From Pseudomonadota bacterium (GTDB lineage Bacteria > Desulfobacterota > Desulfuromonadia > Geobacterales > Pseudopelobacteraceae), in the NCBI GenBank assembly GCA_019352135.1, contig JABBNX010000006.1, forward strand, positions 1-56,270: 56,270 bases of DNA, written 5' to 3'. The translations under genes and the position numbers were made by a program. The notes below the pieces were generated by a model. That model was not told the DNA's origin, did not search any database, and saw only the letters and a program-made list of their open reading frames with translations. This document shows positions 18,233 through 27,090 of the stretch, one piece after another. Positions within the stretch are counted from its first letter, which is position 1; each line of letters starts with the position of its first letter.

Positions 18233-19861
18233 GTGGATCAGGAGTGTTGTTGCTGGAACAAGGATGGAATCAAGCAGGCAGATTGCCCGGAGATAGGTGC
18301 GGGCGAAGAGGATCTGCTCGTTTCCAAACGGCAGCGGAATCTGGATAAATGCTGCGAATGCCCACGGTTTCTGCACGACCTGAAACAGTTGCACGATGAT
18401 GCCAACCCGCTGGCCGCGATTCTTACCAGCTTTCTTGAAGAATATCGCCGCCAGAAAAACCAGATCCAGTCCCTTGTAAGTTTTCTCGATATCAAAACCC
18501 TTGAAATACGCTTTCTGCACGAATTGGGTTCGGTCCTGCAAAGCTCGGTTGACCTCGATGAGGTTCTATCGGTGGCGCTGACCGCGATTACCTCCGGAAA
18601 AGGTTTCGGCATGAACCGCGCCTTTCTGCTCCTCTGTGATCGTAAGGAGGGGATGCTGAATGGATATCTGGGCATCGGTCCCCGAAATCTTGAGGAGGCC
18701 AGCCAGGTGTGGAACGAAATTGTGCAGAATGATATGGATCTGCAGACACTGGCCCAGAACTTCCGCCTGAACAAACTTTCCTCCGAACGCGCCAAATTCC
18801 ACGACCTTCTCGAGCAGCTGACCGTTCCTCTCTCCAACAAAGAGCATATTCTCATCAAAGCACTGGATGGAAAGCGCCCGATCATGGTAGAGGGGGCTTT
18901 TCAGCATCCGGACGTTCCTCCGGAACTGGCACGCCTGCTGGGGGTTGATACCTTTTTGCTGATGCCGCTGATATCACGCAACCGTCGCGTCGGCATGATT
19001 ATCGCCGATAACTTCATTACGCATCGCACCATCACTGAAGAAGATATGCATTCGCTGGAAACATTCGGTTTTCCGGTGGCGTTTGCGATTGAACGCGCCT
19101 CGCTGTACGACAAACTGCAGATTGAACTCAACCGTGTTACCGAAGCCGGAAAAAAACTGAAAGAACAGCAGGAGCTGATCGTCAGAATGGAGAACATGGC
19201 TCTGGTCGGGCGGATAACCTCCAGCATCGCCCATTCGGTGCGGAATCCGCTGATGATTATCGGTGGTTTTGCCCGCTCCATGCTCAAAAACAGCCCCGCA
19301 TCCGACCCCAAGCGCACCTTTATCGAATCTATTGTCGCCGAAACCCGTCAACTGGAAGGGGTTCTGGATGAAATTCTCAATTATTCCGATTCGTTGTACC
19401 CGACCCGGGATTTCTGGGATGTGAACCAGCTCGTTGAGACCGTGCTGCGAGACACCGCCGATAATTTGACGTCACTTGGCTATGCCACAACGTATTTGCC
19501 GGGCCATAACCTGTCACCGGTGTATATCGATTTCAAACAGTTGTCCTACTGCCTCCGGACCGTGCTGCAAAATGATATCGCCGGTATCGGCGCTGACCGG
19601 TCGATTGTGATCCACTCCGAGAATGGTGCCGATGGCGTCATCCTTATGGTTGAAGACCACAGCCGGGATATTTCGCAGGCCGAACTTGACCACCTGCTGG
19701 TGCCGTTTTCGGAAACCCGTGACCTGGGCGCTGGGCTGGGGCTGGCACTGTGCAAGACCATGCTTGAAAAACAGGGGGTTCTGTTTGTCGCGCAGGCGGA
19801 CGCGCACGATGGAATCCGGTATACCATTACACTTCCCACCCGCAAGGAGGAGCACTCATGA
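18233..19861 (+). CDS. GAF-domain sensor histidine kinase with Cys-rich N-terminus
   Basis: A 542-residue soluble histidine kinase starting at GTG after ACGAGG. Residues 1-45 hold seven cysteines (C5-C7, C18, C40, C41, C43), suggesting a metal or Fe-S site. A GAF domain spans about 90-290, then comes a short coiled coil. The dimerisation/phosphoacceptor helix has SSIAHSVRNPL, with His334. The ATPase part has an N-box-like LQNDIAGI, a weak G1 box (VEDHSRDIS) and a clear G2 box (LGAGLGLAL). There are no membrane segments, so the signal is cytoplasmic. Its stop overlaps the next receiver gene as ATGA, so the two are a cognate pair. Confidence 0.88.
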   Translation: MDQECCCWNKDGIKQADCPEIGAGEEDLLVSKRQRNLDKCCECPRFLHDLKQLHDDANPLAAILTSFLEEYRRQKNQIQSLVSFLDIKTLEIRFLHELGSVLQSSVDLDEVLSVALTAITSGKGFGMNRAFLLLCDRKEGMLNGYLGIGPRNLEEASQVWNEIVQNDMDLQTLAQNFRLNKLSSERAKFHDLLEQLTVPLSNKEHILIKALDGKRPIMVEGAFQHPDVPPELARLLGVDTFLLMPLISRNRRVGMIIADNFITHRTITEEDMHSLETFGFPVAFAIERASLYDKLQIELNRVTEAGKKLKEQQELIVRMENMALVGRITSSIAHSVRNPLMIIGGFARSMLKNSPASDPKRTFIESIVAETRQLEGVLDEILNYSDSLYPTRDFWDVNQLVETVLRDTADNLTSLGYATTYLPGHNLSPVYIDFKQLSYCLRTVLQNDIAGIGADRSIVIHSENGADGVILMVEDHSRDISQAELDHLLVPFSETRDLGAGLGLALCKTMLEKQGVLFVAQADAHDGIRYTITLPTRKEEHS

Positions 19862-20238
19862 GCAGATTATTGGTAGTGGACGATGAAGCCAACATCCGGC
19901 TATTGTATGCCGAAGAGTTGAAGGATGAAGGGTACGAGGTGGTGACGGCGGCCAGCAGTGCCGAGGCAACGGAAAAGCTGCAGAAAGGCGCGTTTGACCT
20001 GGCGGTGCTTGACATCAAGTTGAAAAACGAAAGCGGCATTGACCTGTTGCAGAAGCTGGTCAAGGAGCGCCACGACATGCCGGTGATTCTCTGCTCGGCG
20101 TTCTCCTGTTACAAGGATGATTTTTCGGCATGGCTGGCAGATGGCTATGTGGTCAAGTCGGGTGACCTGACCGAGTTGAAACAGGAAATTGCCCGGCTGC
20201 TGGCCAAAAAGATGCAGAAAGAGAAAACGAAACTGTAA
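19858..20238 (+). CDS. Stand-alone response-regulator receiver
   Basis: A 126-residue CheY-like receiver without an output domain. The acidic pocket is D8/D9, the phosphoacceptor is Asp52 in AVLDIKL, and the conserved Ser (ILCSAF) and Lys (YVVKSG) are present. It would be phosphorylated by the upstream kinase, with which it overlaps by four bases, and must act by protein contact rather than DNA binding. The last ten residues are basic. AAGGAGG-like sequence inside the kinase 3' end serves as its ribosome-binding site. Confidence 0.93.
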   Translation: MSRLLVVDDEANIRLLYAEELKDEGYEVVTAASSAEATEKLQKGAFDLAVLDIKLKNESGIDLLQKLVKERHDMPVILCSAFSCYKDDFSAWLADGYVVKSGDLTELKQEIARLLAKKMQKEKTKL

Positions 20239-20298
20239 TTTCACCCCCTTTTGATGTAGGGGGCATGCTATTTGATTCCATCAACAAGGAGTGTTCAC

Positions 20299-22803
20299 AT
20301 GAAAGCAGTTATTATGGCGGGCGGCTTCGGCACCCGGATCCAGCCACTTACCGGCAGCATGCCCAAGCCGATGATTCCGCTCTTCAATCGACCGATCATG
20401 CTTCATATCGTGGAGCTGCTCAAAAAACACGATATCACCGAACTCGTCATGCTGCTGTATCATCAGCCGTTCTATATCAAAAATTTCTTCCGGGACGGTT
20501 CCGATTTCGGCGTCAAGATAACCTATGTCACGCCGATCTCCGATATGGGGACGGCAGGGGCGGTCAAGGCTGCCGAGAAGTTTCTTGACGAGCGCTTTCT
20601 GGTGATCAGCGGCGATCTCCTGACCGATTTCAATCTCAAGAAAATCATTGATTTTCATGCCGACCATAAAGCCAAGGCGACAATAACCCTCACATCGGTC
20701 AAGGATCCGCTCCAGTTTGGGGTCGTGATCACCGACAAGGAAAAGCGCATTACCCAGTTCCTGGAAAAGCCGGGGTGGGGCGAGGTTATTTCCGACACTA
20801 TCAATACGGGCATTTATGTGCTGGAACCGGAGGTATTGAAATTTATTCCCGATGGGGAAAATTTCGATTTTTCACAGGATCTGTTCCCGCTGATGCTGAA
20901 AAAGAAGGAGGCGCTCTTCGGGGTGACCGCCAAGGGGTACTGGCGTGACATCGGCAACACCGATTCCTATCGCGAAGCGTACCACGATATTTTCAAGGGA
21001 AAGGTAAACCTGAAGATCGACGAGCCGAAACAGGATTTTGTCGGCAAAGACCTGCGCATCGGCGCCGATGTCAGGCTGGAACACGCATCCGGGCTCGAAG
21101 GTACGGTCGTTATCGGCGACAACAGCCAGATTTTGGGCGATGTGCGTATCAAGGATTCGGTAATCGGCCGCAACTGCACGGTTGAATCCGGGGTCAGGCT
21201 TAACCGCTGCATTATCTGGGACAATTCCTATGTCAAGAAAGGGGCAAAGATTACCGACAGCGTGGTCTGCTCCAATGTGCGTATCGGCCAGGGCGTCACT
21301 CTTGAGGAGGGGGTCATTGTTGCCGACGAGACATCGGTTGGCGATGATGCGCTCATCAAGGCAGATGTCAAAATCTGGCCCAAGAAGACGATTGAGGCCG
21401 GGTCAACGGTTACCTCCAATATGATCTGGGGGGAAAAATGGAAAAAAGCGCTTTTTGAGGGGGCAATAATCAAGGGGCTCTCCAATGTGGAGCTTACGCC
21501 GGAATTTTGTGCCAAGCTGGGGTGCGCGTATGGCACCTCGCTTCCCAAGGGAAGCTTTGTGCTGGCCGGCCGTGATTCCAATCCTTCCTCCCGCATGCTC
21601 AAGCGCTGTTTTGTCGGGGGACTGCTCTCGGCCGGCGTCAATGTGCGCGACATGAAGATGACATCACTGCCGCTTGTTCGCTACAAATTGAAGACCTTTG
21701 GCGAGGTGGGGGGAGTACATTTCCGCCAGGCACAGGACGACCCCGCTTCACTGGAGATCGTTTTTCTTGATGGTGACGGCCTCGATTTTTCCAGCAACAT
21801 GGGGAAGAATGCGGAACGCATATTCTTCAAGGAAAATTTCCGGCGCGCCCACCATACCGAGCCGGGGGTCATCACCGATATTAACAATGTCGGCGATTTT
21901 TATCGTGAAGGGTTTTTGCGGGCGCTTGATCGTGACCTGCTCAAAAAAGCGGCTTTAACGGTGGTTGTGGACTTCAATTTTTCCCCTTCCAGCCAGATAT
22001 TGCCGCAACTGCTGAATATTCTCGGTTTTTCGGTGGTTGCTCTCAATGCCTATGTGGACGAAGGGCGCGGGATTCAGATTAAGGAAAAAGAGCAGGCCTT
22101 GGCCCAGCTTTCGGCAATTGTCTCGTCGCTCGGGGCGCAGGCCGGATTCTGGCTTGATCCTTCCGCAGAGGGGGTCGCTATGGTTGATGAGACCGGCCGG
22201 GTCTGCACCGGCACCGAGCTGCTCTCACTGACCGTGGCGTTGCTGATGAAAGCCAGGCAGAAGGGTGCGATTGCCGTACCGGTGCAGGCTCCCTCCACCA
22301 TTGAGCAGATGGCGGGGCAGAAGGGGTGCCAGGTGGTTCGTACCAAGAGTTCGGACCGCGCCATGCAGGAGGTCGCCTCATCTTCGGAAATTGTCCTGAC
22401 CGGCACTACGGACGGCCGCTTTGCTTTCCCCCGTTTTCAGGCGGCTTTTGACGGCATGTTTGCCATAGCGAAGCTGATGGAACTGAGTGCTGCCAGCGGA
22501 ATGCCGCTGTCACAGGCACTCCTGGATATCCCCCGCAGCGCCTATCTTCAAAGCAGCATCCCCTGTCCCTGGGAGATGAAGGGGGGCATCATGCGCAAGA
22601 TGAGCGAGGACAGTCTGGAAAAGGAGGCGACATTCATCGACGGCATCAAGGTGCATTTCGGCGCGGAGTGGGTGCTGGTCCTGCCGGACCAGTATCGGCC
22701 CCTGACCCATATCGTGGCCGAGGGCAACGATCAGAAGTCGGCACAGAGGCTGCTCGGCGAGTACGAGAAGAAGGTTGTCGCGTGGAAGAAGGAGATGGTG
22801 TAA
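20299..22803 (+). CDS. Two-part mannose-1-phosphate guanylyltransferase / degenerate phosphomannomutase-like protein
   Basis: An 834-residue protein starting at ATG 20299 after AAGGAG. Residues 1-240 are a nucleotidyltransferase (KAVIMAGGFGTRIQPLT, then GDLLTDF with the metal-binding Asp, then EKPGWGE). A left-handed beta helix follows (about 245-385). Residues from about 390 on resemble phosphomannomutase, but its catalytic motifs are lost: the TASHNP serine loop reads RQAQDD with Ala478 at the serine position, and the DPDGDR metal loop reads DPSAEG (620-625). The first part would make GDP-mannose (or another NDP-sugar); the second is probably structural or regulatory. A sugar-nucleotide source next to the polysaccharide cluster makes sense. 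Confidence 0.85.
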   Translation: MKAVIMAGGFGTRIQPLTGSMPKPMIPLFNRPIMLHIVELLKKHDITELVMLLYHQPFYIKNFFRDGSDFGVKITYVTPISDMGTAGAVKAAEKFLDERFLVISGDLLTDFNLKKIIDFHADHKAKATITLTSVKDPLQFGVVITDKEKRITQFLEKPGWGEVISDTINTGIYVLEPEVLKFIPDGENFDFSQDLFPLMLKKKEALFGVTAKGYWRDIGNTDSYREAYHDIFKGKVNLKIDEPKQDFVGKDLRIGADVRLEHASGLEGTVVIGDNSQILGDVRIKDSVIGRNCTVESGVRLNRCIIWDNSYVKKGAKITDSVVCSNVRIGQGVTLEEGVIVADETSVGDDALIKADVKIWPKKTIEAGSTVTSNMIWGEKWKKALFEGAIIKGLSNVELTPEFCAKLGCAYGTSLPKGSFVLAGRDSNPSSRMLKRCFVGGLLSAGVNVRDMKMTSLPLVRYKLKTFGEVGGVHFRQAQDDPASLEIVFLDGDGLDFSSNMGKNAERIFFKENFRRAHHTEPGVITDINNVGDFYREGFLRALDRDLLKKAALTVVVDFNFSPSSQILPQLLNILGFSVVALNAYVDEGRGIQIKEKEQALAQLSAIVSSLGAQAGFWLDPSAEGVAMVDETGRVCTGTELLSLTVALLMKARQKGAIAVPVQAPSTIEQMAGQKGCQVVRTKSSDRAMQEVASSSEIVLTGTTDGRFAFPRFQAAFDGMFAIAKLMELSAASGMPLSQALLDIPRSAYLQSSIPCPWEMKGGIMRKMSEDSLEKEATFIDGIKVHFGAEWVLVLPDQYRPLTHIVAEGNDQKSAQRLLGEYEKKVVAWKKEMV

Positions 22804-22809
22804 CCGTGT

Positions 22810-24999
22810 ATGCCGAAGCCCCTTGACGTGGTGATAGTATGGCACATGCACCAGCCATACTACAAAGACCCGCAAAAAAATGAATACGCCCTTCCGTGGA
22901 CCTATCTGCACGGCATCAAGGACTACTTTGACATGCCGGCTATTGTCGAAGATACGCCCGGCGCCACGGCGGTCTTCAACCTGGTGCCGTCGCTGATAGA
23001 ACAACTGCTGGAGTACGCCTCCGGCACGGCTGATGATCCGTTTCTCGTCAGGGGAAAAGCCGATCCGTCCGGATTGAGCCAGGATGACAGGATTTTCCTG
23101 CTGGAAAACTTTTTCTCGGCCAACCGTCAACATATGATCGAGCCTTCCCGGCGTTACCTGGAGCTGCTCTATATGGCCGGCGAAGGGAAGGAAGGGAGTG
23201 CCCGCGAGCGGATCAGGCATTTCAGTGACCAGGATCTGCTGGATCTGCAGGTCTGGTTTTTCCTCGCCTGGACCGGTGAGGCGGCGCGCCGCCGCTATCC
23301 GGTTTTTGCCGATCTGATTGCAAAGGGAGAAAACTTTACCGCAGCCGACAAGGATCTGCTTTTTGCCACCCAGCGGGAAGTATTACAGGCGATAATTCCG
23401 CTCTATCGGCGCCTTCATGAGGAAGGGCGGATTGAGCTGTCGGTGTCACCGTACTTTCATCCGATACTGCCGCTGTTGTGCGATATCCGCGCTGCCCAGA
23501 CCGCCATGCCGCGGACACTGCTGCCGACCGCCGCTTTTCGTCATCCCGAGGATGCCCGCGCCCAGATCCGCCGCGGGATCAGCTATTTTCAGGAAATATT
23601 CGGTTTCACCCCGACCGGCATGTGGCCTTCGGAGGGCTCTGTCAGTAATGAAACGCTGGCGCTCATTACCGAAAGCGGCATCAGCTGGATTGCCACCGAT
23701 GAGGAAATCCTGGAAAAAAGCCTCGATGGCGGGCTCGGCGCCGGCAAGGAACGGCTGTATCGACCCTGGCGCTACAGCAGCAGCCAGGGAGAAATCGGCA
23801 TATTCTTTCGCGATCACCAGCTCTCCGACCTGATCGGTTTTACCTACTCGCAGTGGGAGGCGGGGCGTGCCGTGGCCGATCTCTGCGGGCGTCTGGGCGC
23901 CATCAAGTCCCGGCTGGGAGGAGACGGCCGTGTCGTCCCGATCATTCTGGACGGGGAGAATGCCTGGGAGTATTATCCCGCTAACGCCTATGATTTCCTC
24001 CAGGGGATGTACCGGGGAATAGCCGGGTCAGCGGCGCTCCATCTGACGACCTGCAGCAAGGTAGTGGAAAAAGCCGGCTTTGACGGCCGCCTGCAGACGA
24101 TTTTTCCCGGATCGTGGATCAACGGCAACTACGGGATCTGGATCGGACACCCTGAAGAAAATATGGCGTGGGACCTCATTGCACAGGCCCGTGAAGCTGC
24201 CGTCTCCGGCAATCAGCTCGTCGCCGCCGCCCTGGAAAGCGGTGAGCCTTCCGTGGATAGTACGGCCGAGAGGATCTGCCGTTCCCTGTATGCCGCTGAA
24301 GGGAGTGACTGGTTCTGGTGGTACGGGGATGACCATTTTTCACCGCACAGCGACCATTTCGACCGACTTTTCCGCCGGCACTTGATGAATATCTACCGGC
24401 TTTTGGGGCAGGATGCTCCCCGCCAGCTGCTGGAGCCGATCAAGAAAAAGAACCCGGCCGGATTGATCCGGGAACCGGCCGCATTTATCGATCCCGAGAT
24501 CAACGGCAGGATCAGCGATTACTTTGAATGGCTGGCTGCCGGGCTGTATGACCTGACCCGCCAGGGTTCTGCGATGCACTCGTCCGACCGGATGCTGCAG
24601 AGTCTCTATTATGGCTACAACAGGAAATCCTTTTTTATCAGGATCGATGGCGTTCTGGAGCTCTCCCAGCTGCTGCATGAGGACGATGTCCTCTATCTGC
24701 ACCTGATCTGTGACCGTGAATATCGGCTGCCGCTACAGATGAAGAATGTTGAAGGTCTGCTGCTGGTCAAGGAAAACGGCGTCTGGACTCCTACCAATAG
24801 TTACTGTCATTGGAAAATAGCCAAAACGTGTGAAATCAGTATTCCACTGAGCGGTATCAAGCTGGCTGCGGGAAGCAAGCTGTTCGTTTCAGTGGCGCTC
24901 GTGCGTGATAACGAGGAGGCCGGACGCTGGCCAAGCGATGCGCCGCTGATGCTGTATTATGCGGGAGCGGATATCGAACTGGATAACTGGCTGATATAA
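22810..24999 (+). CDS. Glycoside hydrolase family 57 protein
   Basis: A 729-residue GH57 enzyme acting on alpha-1,4-glucans (alpha-amylase, glucanotransferase or similar). The N-terminal barrel starts VVIVWHMHQPYY, the family region 1. The nucleophile is Glu275 in GMWPSEGSVS, and the acid/base Asp381 lies in LDGENAWEYY. SDWFWWYGDDH at about 503 and the C-terminal beta domain also match the family. No signal peptide, so it acts in the cytoplasm, probably on glycogen-like storage glucan. AAGGAGATGG sits 12 bases before the ATG, inside the end of the previous gene, so the two are coupled. Confidence 0.9.
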   Translation: MPKPLDVVIVWHMHQPYYKDPQKNEYALPWTYLHGIKDYFDMPAIVEDTPGATAVFNLVPSLIEQLLEYASGTADDPFLVRGKADPSGLSQDDRIFLLENFFSANRQHMIEPSRRYLELLYMAGEGKEGSARERIRHFSDQDLLDLQVWFFLAWTGEAARRRYPVFADLIAKGENFTAADKDLLFATQREVLQAIIPLYRRLHEEGRIELSVSPYFHPILPLLCDIRAAQTAMPRTLLPTAAFRHPEDARAQIRRGISYFQEIFGFTPTGMWPSEGSVSNETLALITESGISWIATDEEILEKSLDGGLGAGKERLYRPWRYSSSQGEIGIFFRDHQLSDLIGFTYSQWEAGRAVADLCGRLGAIKSRLGGDGRVVPIILDGENAWEYYPANAYDFLQGMYRGIAGSAALHLTTCSKVVEKAGFDGRLQTIFPGSWINGNYGIWIGHPEENMAWDLIAQAREAAVSGNQLVAAALESGEPSVDSTAERICRSLYAAEGSDWFWWYGDDHFSPHSDHFDRLFRRHLMNIYRLLGQDAPRQLLEPIKKKNPAGLIREPAAFIDPEINGRISDYFEWLAAGLYDLTRQGSAMHSSDRMLQSLYYGYNRKSFFIRIDGVLELSQLLHEDDVLYLHLICDREYRLPLQMKNVEGLLLVKENGVWTPTNSYCHWKIAKTCEISIPLSGIKLAAGSKLFVSVALVRDNEEAGRWPSDAPLMLYYAGADIELDNWLI

Positions 25000-25004
25000 C
25001 CCCT

Positions 25005-25070
25005 CCCCCGCCTCCCCTTATCAGGGGAGGAGCTTTTCTTCCCCCCTGATAAGGGGGGATTGAGGGGGGT
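25005..25070. repeat. GC-rich palindromic intergenic element
   Basis: Two palindromes with mirrored cores lie between the GH57 and galT genes: CCTCCCC-TTATCA-GGGGAGG (25011-25030) and CCCCCC-TGATAA-GGGGGG (25041-25058). Each can fold alone, and the two can also pair with each other, giving one long stem. It looks like a REP/MITE-type repeat; in transcripts it may act as a processing or partial termination site. Confidence 0.7.
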
Positions 25071-25091
25071 TGAATTATAAGGAGAAGTACC

Positions 25092-26117
25092 ATGTCAGAA
25101 CTGCGCTGGGATCCGATAAAGCTGCATTGGGTAATTATTGCCACCGAGCGTGGCCGCCGTCCGCGCGATTTTCAGGTGGAGCCGGAGTCGAACGGCATGA
25201 CCTCCTGCCCGTTCTGCTATGGCAACGAGGATAAAACACCGCCGGAAATTTTCGCCATTCGTCCGGGCGGAACGCCGAACGCCGCTAACTGGCGGGTCCG
25301 GGTGATTCCCAACAAATACCCCGCACTCCGGGTGGAAGGTGATCTTAACAACCGCGGCTATGGTATGTACGATGTCATGAACGGTATCGGCGCGCACGAG
25401 GTGATCATTGAAACTCCTGATCATAACCGGACGCTTGCTGACCTGACGGTGAACGAGGTAACCGACGTCCTGACTGCGTACCGTCATCGCTATCTTGATC
25501 TGCGCAAGGATATCCGTTTTCGCTATATGGTGCTGTTCAAAAACCACGGCGCCCGTGCCGGCGCGTCACTTGCACATTCCCACAGCCAGCTTATTGCCGT
25601 GCCGCTGATGCCCCCGGTGGCAAGTACCCAACTGAAAGTGTCACGCAATTACTTCAACGACAAGGAACGCTGCATTTTTTGCGATCTGATCGCGTTCGAG
25701 TTGAGTGAAGGGGTGCGCGTGGTAAAGGAGTTTTCCAACTTCGTGACGATGGCGCCCTATGCCTCCAGTTCACCATTCGAGCTGCGGCTCTTTCCCAAAC
25801 GGCACAGCCATGACTTTGCCCTGATGAACGATGCCCAGCTGGCGGAACTTGCGGTGGCGATGAAGGATATGTTGCTGCGTGTCAAGACGGTACTGCGCGA
25901 TGCACCCTATAATTTTATTTTGCACACCGCCCCACCCATGCATAGCCGCCCCGGCAAACCAGATCATTGGAATTCGCTGGAGTATGACTACCACTGGCAC
26001 ATTGAGCTGGTGCCGCGTCTGACGCAGGTAGCCGGCTTTGAGTGGGGTACCGGTTTTTACATCAACCCGACGTCACCCGAGGATGCTGCCCAGTTTCTGC
26101 GAGAGGCGGATGTCTGA
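25092..26117 (+). CDS. galT: Galactose-1-phosphate uridylyltransferase
   Basis: A 341-residue HIT-superfamily nucleotidyltransferase of the Leloir pathway, exchanging UMP between UDP-glucose and galactose-1-phosphate; some bacterial homologues use ADP-glucose instead. The N-terminal half has the zinc CPFC motif (about residue 39). The active site has HSHSQ at 162-166, with the nucleophilic His164. A second half-domain holds ERCIFCDLI and WHIELVPRL near residue 300. AAGGAG precedes the ATG. The stop overlaps the next gene by eight bases. The adjacent GH57 gene points to glucan or sugar-nucleotide metabolism. Confidence 0.92.
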   Translation: MSELRWDPIKLHWVIIATERGRRPRDFQVEPESNGMTSCPFCYGNEDKTPPEIFAIRPGGTPNAANWRVRVIPNKYPALRVEGDLNNRGYGMYDVMNGIGAHEVIIETPDHNRTLADLTVNEVTDVLTAYRHRYLDLRKDIRFRYMVLFKNHGARAGASLAHSHSQLIAVPLMPPVASTQLKVSRNYFNDKERCIFCDLIAFELSEGVRVVKEFSNFVTMAPYASSSPFELRLFPKRHSHDFALMNDAQLAELAVAMKDMLLRVKTVLRDAPYNFILHTAPPMHSRPGKPDHWNSLEYDYHWHIELVPRLTQVAGFEWGTGFYINPTSPEDAAQFLREADV

Positions 26118-26973
26118 CATACAGGGTATACTTGATGCACTCTCCGCTTCCAGATCCGCGCAGCATCTCGGCAATGATCCGCTTTCATTCTGCCATCGCT
26201 TCTCGGATCCTGCCGATCAAGAGATCGCTGCAGTGGTCGCATCTTCATTTGCCTACGGCTCAATCGTCATCATCCTCCGGACACTGGAAAAGATCTTTGC
26301 CGCGCTCGGCCGGTCGCCGCGGAAGTATGTAGAAACATTCGACCCCGAAGCCGGTCTGCACACATTTTCCGACTTCAAGCACCGGTTTAATGATGGCCGC
26401 GATGTGTGCGCGCTCCTGTGGGGAATGCGGCAGATGATAGAGCAAGAGGGGAGCATCCACGCGTTTTTTCTGCGGGGACACACCGCTGCCGCTGCTGACG
26501 TGAGCAGTTCTTTAAGTCACTATTCCGCTGCCGTTCTCGCTCTGGATTATACCGGCGTATTCGGAACCCGTGAGATTCCGGCCGATTCCTCCTTCCCGTT
26601 CCTGTTTCCCTCCCCTGCCTCCGGCAGTGCCTGCAAGCGGCTCTGCATGTTGTTGCGCTGGATGGTCCGTCCCGCAGACGGCATCGATCTTGGTTTGTGG
26701 ACCGGCATATCACCGGCCCAGCTGATTATCCCGGTTGATACGCACATCAGCCGTATCAGCCGCTATCTTGGCTTGACCCGAAGAAAGGCTGCCGACTGGC
26801 GCATGGCACAGGAAATTACGGCCGCCTTGAGACGGTTTGATCCGGATGACCCGGTTAAATATGATTTTTCTCTTGCGCATCTCGGTATCAGTGACGGTTG
26901 TGACGGCAAGGACCCGAGTCGCTGCCGAGCCTGCCCGATTGTCACAATTTGTGCACAGAATCTGACTAAATAG
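26110..26973 (+). CDS. TIGR02757-family protein, EndoIII-like with C-terminal Fe-S cysteine cluster
   Basis: A 287-residue protein overlapping galT (ATGTCTGA). I assign it to the TIGR02757 family of unknown function. The second half resembles the HhH-GPD DNA glycosylase fold: IIPVDTHISRISRYLGL matches the EndoIII segment with the catalytic Asp (here Asp210). C264, C272, C275 and C281 give C-x7-C-x2-C-x5-C, nearly the EndoIII/MutY [4Fe-4S] spacing. The catalytic Lys of bifunctional glycosylases is not seen. Inference: an Fe-S protein derived from DNA glycosylases, possibly monofunctional or non-enzymatic. Confidence 0.8.
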   Translation: MSDIQGILDALSASRSAQHLGNDPLSFCHRFSDPADQEIAAVVASSFAYGSIVIILRTLEKIFAALGRSPRKYVETFDPEAGLHTFSDFKHRFNDGRDVCALLWGMRQMIEQEGSIHAFFLRGHTAAAADVSSSLSHYSAAVLALDYTGVFGTREIPADSSFPFLFPSPASGSACKRLCMLLRWMVRPADGIDLGLWTGISPAQLIIPVDTHISRISRYLGLTRRKAADWRMAQEITAALRRFDPDDPVKYDFSLAHLGISDGCDGKDPSRCRACPIVTICAQNLTK

Positions 26974-26996
26974 TCGGAATGTATCAGAGTAATGAT

Positions 26997-27025
26997 TTGA
27001 CACCCTCTACCCTTTCTGATATAGG
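26997..27025 (+). promoter_or_regulatory. Strong sigma70-like promoter
   Basis: A perfect TTGACA at 26997, a 17-base spacer and TATAGG at 27020, upstream of the zinc-ribbon protein gene starting at 27091. It leaves a leader of about 60 bases. Confidence 0.6.
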
Positions 27026-27090
27026 ACTAACGTTGTTTCAGATACTTCCGTGAATTACTGCTATACGCTATCATGGTCGAGGAGTCGCAG

